The notes under the pieces are model-generated. The model was not told the origin of the DNA. It saw nothing but the letters and a program-made list of their open reading frames with translations, and ran no database searches. The position numbers were made by a program, and so were the translations under genes. A stretch of 7,991 nucleotides of DNA from Deltaproteobacteria bacterium (GTDB taxonomy: Bacteria > Desulfobacterota > Anaeroferrophillalia > Anaeroferrophillales > Tharpellaceae), in contig JAUVDU010000056.1 in the NCBI GenBank assembly GCA_030595135.1, positions 1 through 7,991 of the forward strand, written 5' to 3'. Positions 5,586 to 7,991 of the stretch are shown here, in pieces (the first letter of the stretch is position 1; each line of letters begins with the position of its first letter).

Positions 5586-7418
5586 GTTGATAACAATACT
5601 ACTACTACTACTACTAATAATAATAATAATAATAACACACAAGTGCTAAGCTGTGTCGTTAGTGGGGTCGGGGCCTCCCCGGGGATCGCGATTGGCCGCG
5701 CTTTTCTTCTCGATCGGGGAAAACTAAAGCCTCGGGGTGAGAAGATCTCTAGTGATCAGGTTGCCTCTGAAACTGAGCGCTTTCTTGAAGCGGTTGACGC
5801 CGCCCGGCAGGAGCTCGAAGAGATCAAAGATAAGACTTTGCGGGACGGAGGCAGTGAGGTCTCCGACCAGCATAACTACATTTTTGATGTTCATCTGCTG
5901 ATGATGAAAGACAAAATGCTGGTTGATGATACGCTGACCCTGATTAAAGACAAGAAGATCAATGCGGAGTGGGCTTTAAGTCTGAACAGCGAGAAAATAA
6001 TAAATTTTTTCAAACAGATGAAGGACGCCTATCTGCGTGAGAGGCAGAGGGATGTGGCACATGTCAGTGAGCGGATTTTACGCCATTTGACCAATAGCGA
6101 TTATGACAGCATTGATAAAATCAGCCGCGGCGTTATAGTTGTCGCCCACGATCTTTCTCCGGCCGACACCTTGCAGCTCGATCCGCAAAAAGTCAGCGCC
6201 TTTGTCACTGATCTTGGGGGGCGGACTTCGCATACGGCGATTGTTGCCCGTTCTCTCGAGATCCCGGCGGTCGTCGGTACCGAATATGCGACGGAAAAGA
6301 TTTATGGCGGCGACCGTCTGGTGGTTGACGGTATTGAAGGGAAAATTATTGTCAATCCCAGTCGCGAGCAATTAGCTGCTTACCAGGAGAAGAAGAAGCA
6401 GTATAACTCCTTTCAGGCCCACTTGATTTTAAATCGGGATCTGCCAGCGGAGACCACCGATGGTTTTCGCGTTGCTCTGGCCGGCAATATTGAAACCCCG
6501 GAAGAGACCGAGTCGATTATTTCGCACGGGGCCTCCAATATTGGTCTCTACCGAACCGAATTCCTCTATCTCAACCGCCAGACTTTGCCCAGCGAGGAGG
6601 AGCATTTTTTAACCTATAAAAAAGTTACTGAGTCACTGCCGCCCGGCAGCGCGACCACGATTAGAACCTTTGATCTCGGGGCTGACAAAATTGCCGAGTC
6701 GGAACGTTTTCACGAAGATAGTATTAACCCGGCTCTCGGGCTCAGAGGGGTTCGACTTTGCCTGAATCATCCAGAGATCTTTGTCACCCAGTTGCGGGGT
6801 ATTCTTAAGGCCAGCCATTACGGTAAACTTAAAATTATGTTGCCCATGATCTCCGGTCTGCAAGAGTTACGTCAGGCCCGGAAAATTATTGAGGCGACCA
6901 AGCTGGAGCTCGAACGTGAAGGTACTCCTTTTGATTCGGAGATTCCGGTAGGCATCATGATTGAGGTGCCCTCGGCGGCGGTTATTTCCGATCAGCTGGC
7001 TCGGGAAGTTGATTTCTTTAGTATTGGAACCAATGATCTGATTCAATACACGCTGGCGATTGATCGGAGTAATGAACATGTCTCCTATCTCTATGAGCCG
7101 CTGCACCCGGCAATCTTGCGTCTTCTGAATCAGATTATCAGCAGTGCTCGTCAAGCCGAAATTACGGTTAGTATCTGTGGTGAAATGGCCGGTGAGCCGC
7201 TCTATACTCTGGTGCTGCTCGGTTTAGGCCTCGACAAACTCAGTATGAATGCCATCTCGATTCCTCATATCAAGCAGATCATTCGTCAGAGTACCTTTGT
7301 CGAAGCTCGGGAAATGCTGCAGGAGTCCCTGAAAATGGAGACCGCAGTCGAGGTTGAAGCCTATGTTGCTAAAGAGATGAACAAGCGTTTCCCCGAAACC
7401 TTTTTAATGAAAATTTAA
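5577..7418 (+). CDS. ptsI: PTS enzyme I (PEP-protein phosphotransferase)
   Basis: This 613-residue enzyme I autophosphorylates with PEP and donates to HPr. The core begins near residue 29 (SGVGASPGIAIGRAFLL). The N-terminal domain has the catalytic His219 in GGRTSHTAIVARS (214-226). The C-terminal PEP-binding barrel has GLYRTEFL (323-330), TIRTFDLGADK (361-371), the PEP-utiliser signature at about 478-496 (DFFSIGTNDLIQYTLAIDR) and the acid/base Cys534 in SICGEMAGE (532-540). There is no GAF domain, so it is the sugar-type EI and not EI-Ntr (PtsP). It is longer than E. coli EI (575) partly because of a 28-residue extension containing Thr6-Asn7, encoded by a trinucleotide repeat. The start overlaps ptsH by 4 nt; ATG 5583 is an alternative. 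metK follows after 18 nt. All key residues are present. Confidence 0.95.
   Translation: MIMVDNNTTTTTTNNNNNNNTQVLSCVVSGVGASPGIAIGRAFLLDRGKLKPRGEKISSDQVASETERFLEAVDAARQELEEIKDKTLRDGGSEVSDQHNYIFDVHLLMMKDKMLVDDTLTLIKDKKINAEWALSLNSEKIINFFKQMKDAYLRERQRDVAHVSERILRHLTNSDYDSIDKISRGVIVVAHDLSPADTLQLDPQKVSAFVTDLGGRTSHTAIVARSLEIPAVVGTEYATEKIYGGDRLVVDGIEGKIIVNPSREQLAAYQEKKKQYNSFQAHLILNRDLPAETTDGFRVALAGNIETPEETESIISHGASNIGLYRTEFLYLNRQTLPSEEEHFLTYKKVTESLPPGSATTIRTFDLGADKIAESERFHEDSINPALGLRGVRLCLNHPEIFVTQLRGILKASHYGKLKIMLPMISGLQELRQARKIIEATKLELEREGTPFDSEIPVGIMIEVPSAAVISDQLAREVDFFSIGTNDLIQYTLAIDRSNEHVSYLYEPLHPAILRLLNQIISSARQAEITVSICGEMAGEPLYTLVLLGLGLDKLSMNAISIPHIKQIIRQSTFVEAREMLQESLKMETAVEVEAYVAKEMNKRFPETFLMKI
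5592..5636 (+). repeat. Trinucleotide microsatellite (ACT)6(AAT)6 in ptsI 5' end
   Basis: After AAC-AAT, six uninterrupted ACT units (5598-5615) run directly into six AAT units (5616-5633) and one AAC. The units are in frame with ptsI and encode Asn2-Thr6-Asn7 at residues 6-20. The tract lies 15 nt from the first ATG and outside the conserved EI domain, so length changes would be tolerated without frameshift. It is the only simple-sequence tract of this kind in the window. The codons are homogeneous, as expected from slippage-driven expansion rather than selection on the protein. The RNA would be A/U-rich and weakly structured, which could favour initiation (inference). Confidence 0.9.
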
Positions 7419-7427
7419 CCTACAAAT

Positions 7428-7431
7428 GGAG
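7428..7431 (+). promoter_or_regulatory. Shine-Dalgarno for metK
   Basis: GGAG lies 5 nt before the metK ATG at 7437, inside the 18-nt ptsI-metK gap (7419-7436). The gap has no room for a terminator hairpin, so metK is probably read through from the PTS genes unless an internal promoter lies within ptsI. Confidence 0.7.
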
Positions 7432-7436
7432 TTGGT

Positions 7437-7991
7437 ATGTCGACTAAAGATTATCTTTTTTCCTCTGAATCGGTAACCGAAGGGCATCCTGATAAAGTTG
7501 CCGATCAGATTTCGGATGCAATTTTAGACAGTATTATGAGCCAGGATCGTAAATGCCGGGTTGCTTGTGAAACCATGGTGACTACAGGTATGGCCGTGGT
7601 TGCCGGTGAGATTACGACCGACTGTTATGTTGATATCCCGGCGATTGTTCGGGAAACGATCAAAGAGATCGGCTACAACGATTCAGCCATGGGTTTCGAC
7701 TGGGAGACCTGCGCCGTTTTGACCAGTATCGACAAACAGTCGCCCGATATCTCTCAGGGTGTCACTGCCGGCGAAGGGCTTTATAAAGAGCAAGGAGCCG
7801 GTGATCAGGGCTTGATGTTCGGTTATGCCAGCAATGATACCAAAGAGTTGATGCCGATGCCGATCACCTTTGCCCATTACCTGACGCGGCAGTTATCGCG
7901 GGTGCGCAAGAACAATACGCTTGACTTCCTGCGGCCGGATGGCAAGTCTCAAGTTACGATTCAGTATGAAAACTATCTGCCGAAACGGATT
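7437..7991 (+). CDS. metK: S-adenosylmethionine synthetase, N-terminal part (partial)
   Basis: The first 185 codons are present and the frame is still open at the window end; the full enzyme is about 385-400 residues. MetK makes S-adenosylmethionine, phosphate and diphosphate from methionine and ATP in the cytoplasm. The start [20 protein letters not shown] carries the conserved GHPDK (16-20) with the catalytic His17. [10 protein letters not shown] (42-51), [13 protein letters not shown] (97-109) and the MetK signature [12 protein letters not shown] (120-131) follow, all close to the E. coli enzyme. ATG at 7437 has GGAG 5 nt upstream. It lies 18 nt after ptsI on the same strand, so it is probably the tail of, or the next part of, the same operon. 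No defect is visible in the part shown. Confidence 0.96.
   Translation, partial: MSTKDYLFSSESVTEGHPDKVADQISDAILDSIMSQDRKCRVACETMVTTGMAVVAGEITTDCYVDIPAIVRETIKEIGYNDSAMGFDWETCAVLTSIDKQSPDISQGVTAGEGLYKEQGAGDQGLMFGYASNDTKELMPMPITFAHYLTRQLSRVRKNNTLDFLRPDGKSQVTIQYENYLPKRI

Overview
The window is a dense, one-direction (+) bacterial operon of about 8 kb at mid GC content. It runs: rpoN (last 19 codons) - hpf - ptsN - hprK - rapZ - PTS EIIA - EIIB - EIIC - EIID - ptsH (HPr) - ptsI (EI) - metK (first 185 codons). An rpoN-hpf-ptsN-rapZ neighbourhood is typical of Proteobacteria. A bifunctional HPr kinase placed between ptsN and rapZ, followed by mannose-family PTS genes, points to the former Deltaproteobacteria (Desulfobacterota/Desulfuromonadota-type anaerobes). 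That placement rests on gene order and protein motifs, not on a phylogeny.

Layout. Bases 1-61 are the sigma-54 C-terminus. Bases 62-92 hold only the hpf ribosome binding site. Bases 93-2922 hold the regulatory block: long-form hibernation factor, EIIA-Ntr, HPr kinase/phosphorylase and RapZ. Bases 2932-5294 encode a complete four-protein mannose-family PTS permease (IIA, IIB, IIC, IID as separate polypeptides). Bases 5305-7418 encode the general PTS phosphotransferases HPr and EI. Bases 7437-7991 start S-adenosylmethionine synthetase, which runs off the window. After hpf, junctions are +6, -14, 0, +9, -4, +4, -4, +10, -4 and +18 nt, so the genes are almost certainly co-transcribed and several are probably translationally coupled. 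I found no gene-free stretch over 31 nt, no internal terminator, no RNA gene, no mobile element and no CRISPR array. There is no convincing gene on the - strand.

How the parts fit. EI takes phosphate from PEP (His219, Cys534 and the PEP-site residues are present) and passes it to HPr His15, then to EIIA His9, EIIB His14 and a sugar entering through IIC/IID. HPr also keeps Ser46 in a classical HprK target sequence, and HprK has its P-loop and signature, so carbon or energy status could gate the relay. EIIA-Ntr (His67) has no dedicated NPr or EI-Ntr here and may draw phosphate from the same HPr. RapZ keeps both its P-loop and its C-terminal RNA-binding motif. All visible catalytic residues are intact, so this looks like a working sugar PTS and not only the regulatory remnant often seen in related bacteria.

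The clearest sequence oddity is a trinucleotide microsatellite, (ACT)6(AAT)6, just inside the 5' end of ptsI. It encodes a Thr6-Asn7 tract on a non-conserved N-terminal extension. Otherwise the region is a recognisable, largely known gene cluster; I do not see a clearly new system.
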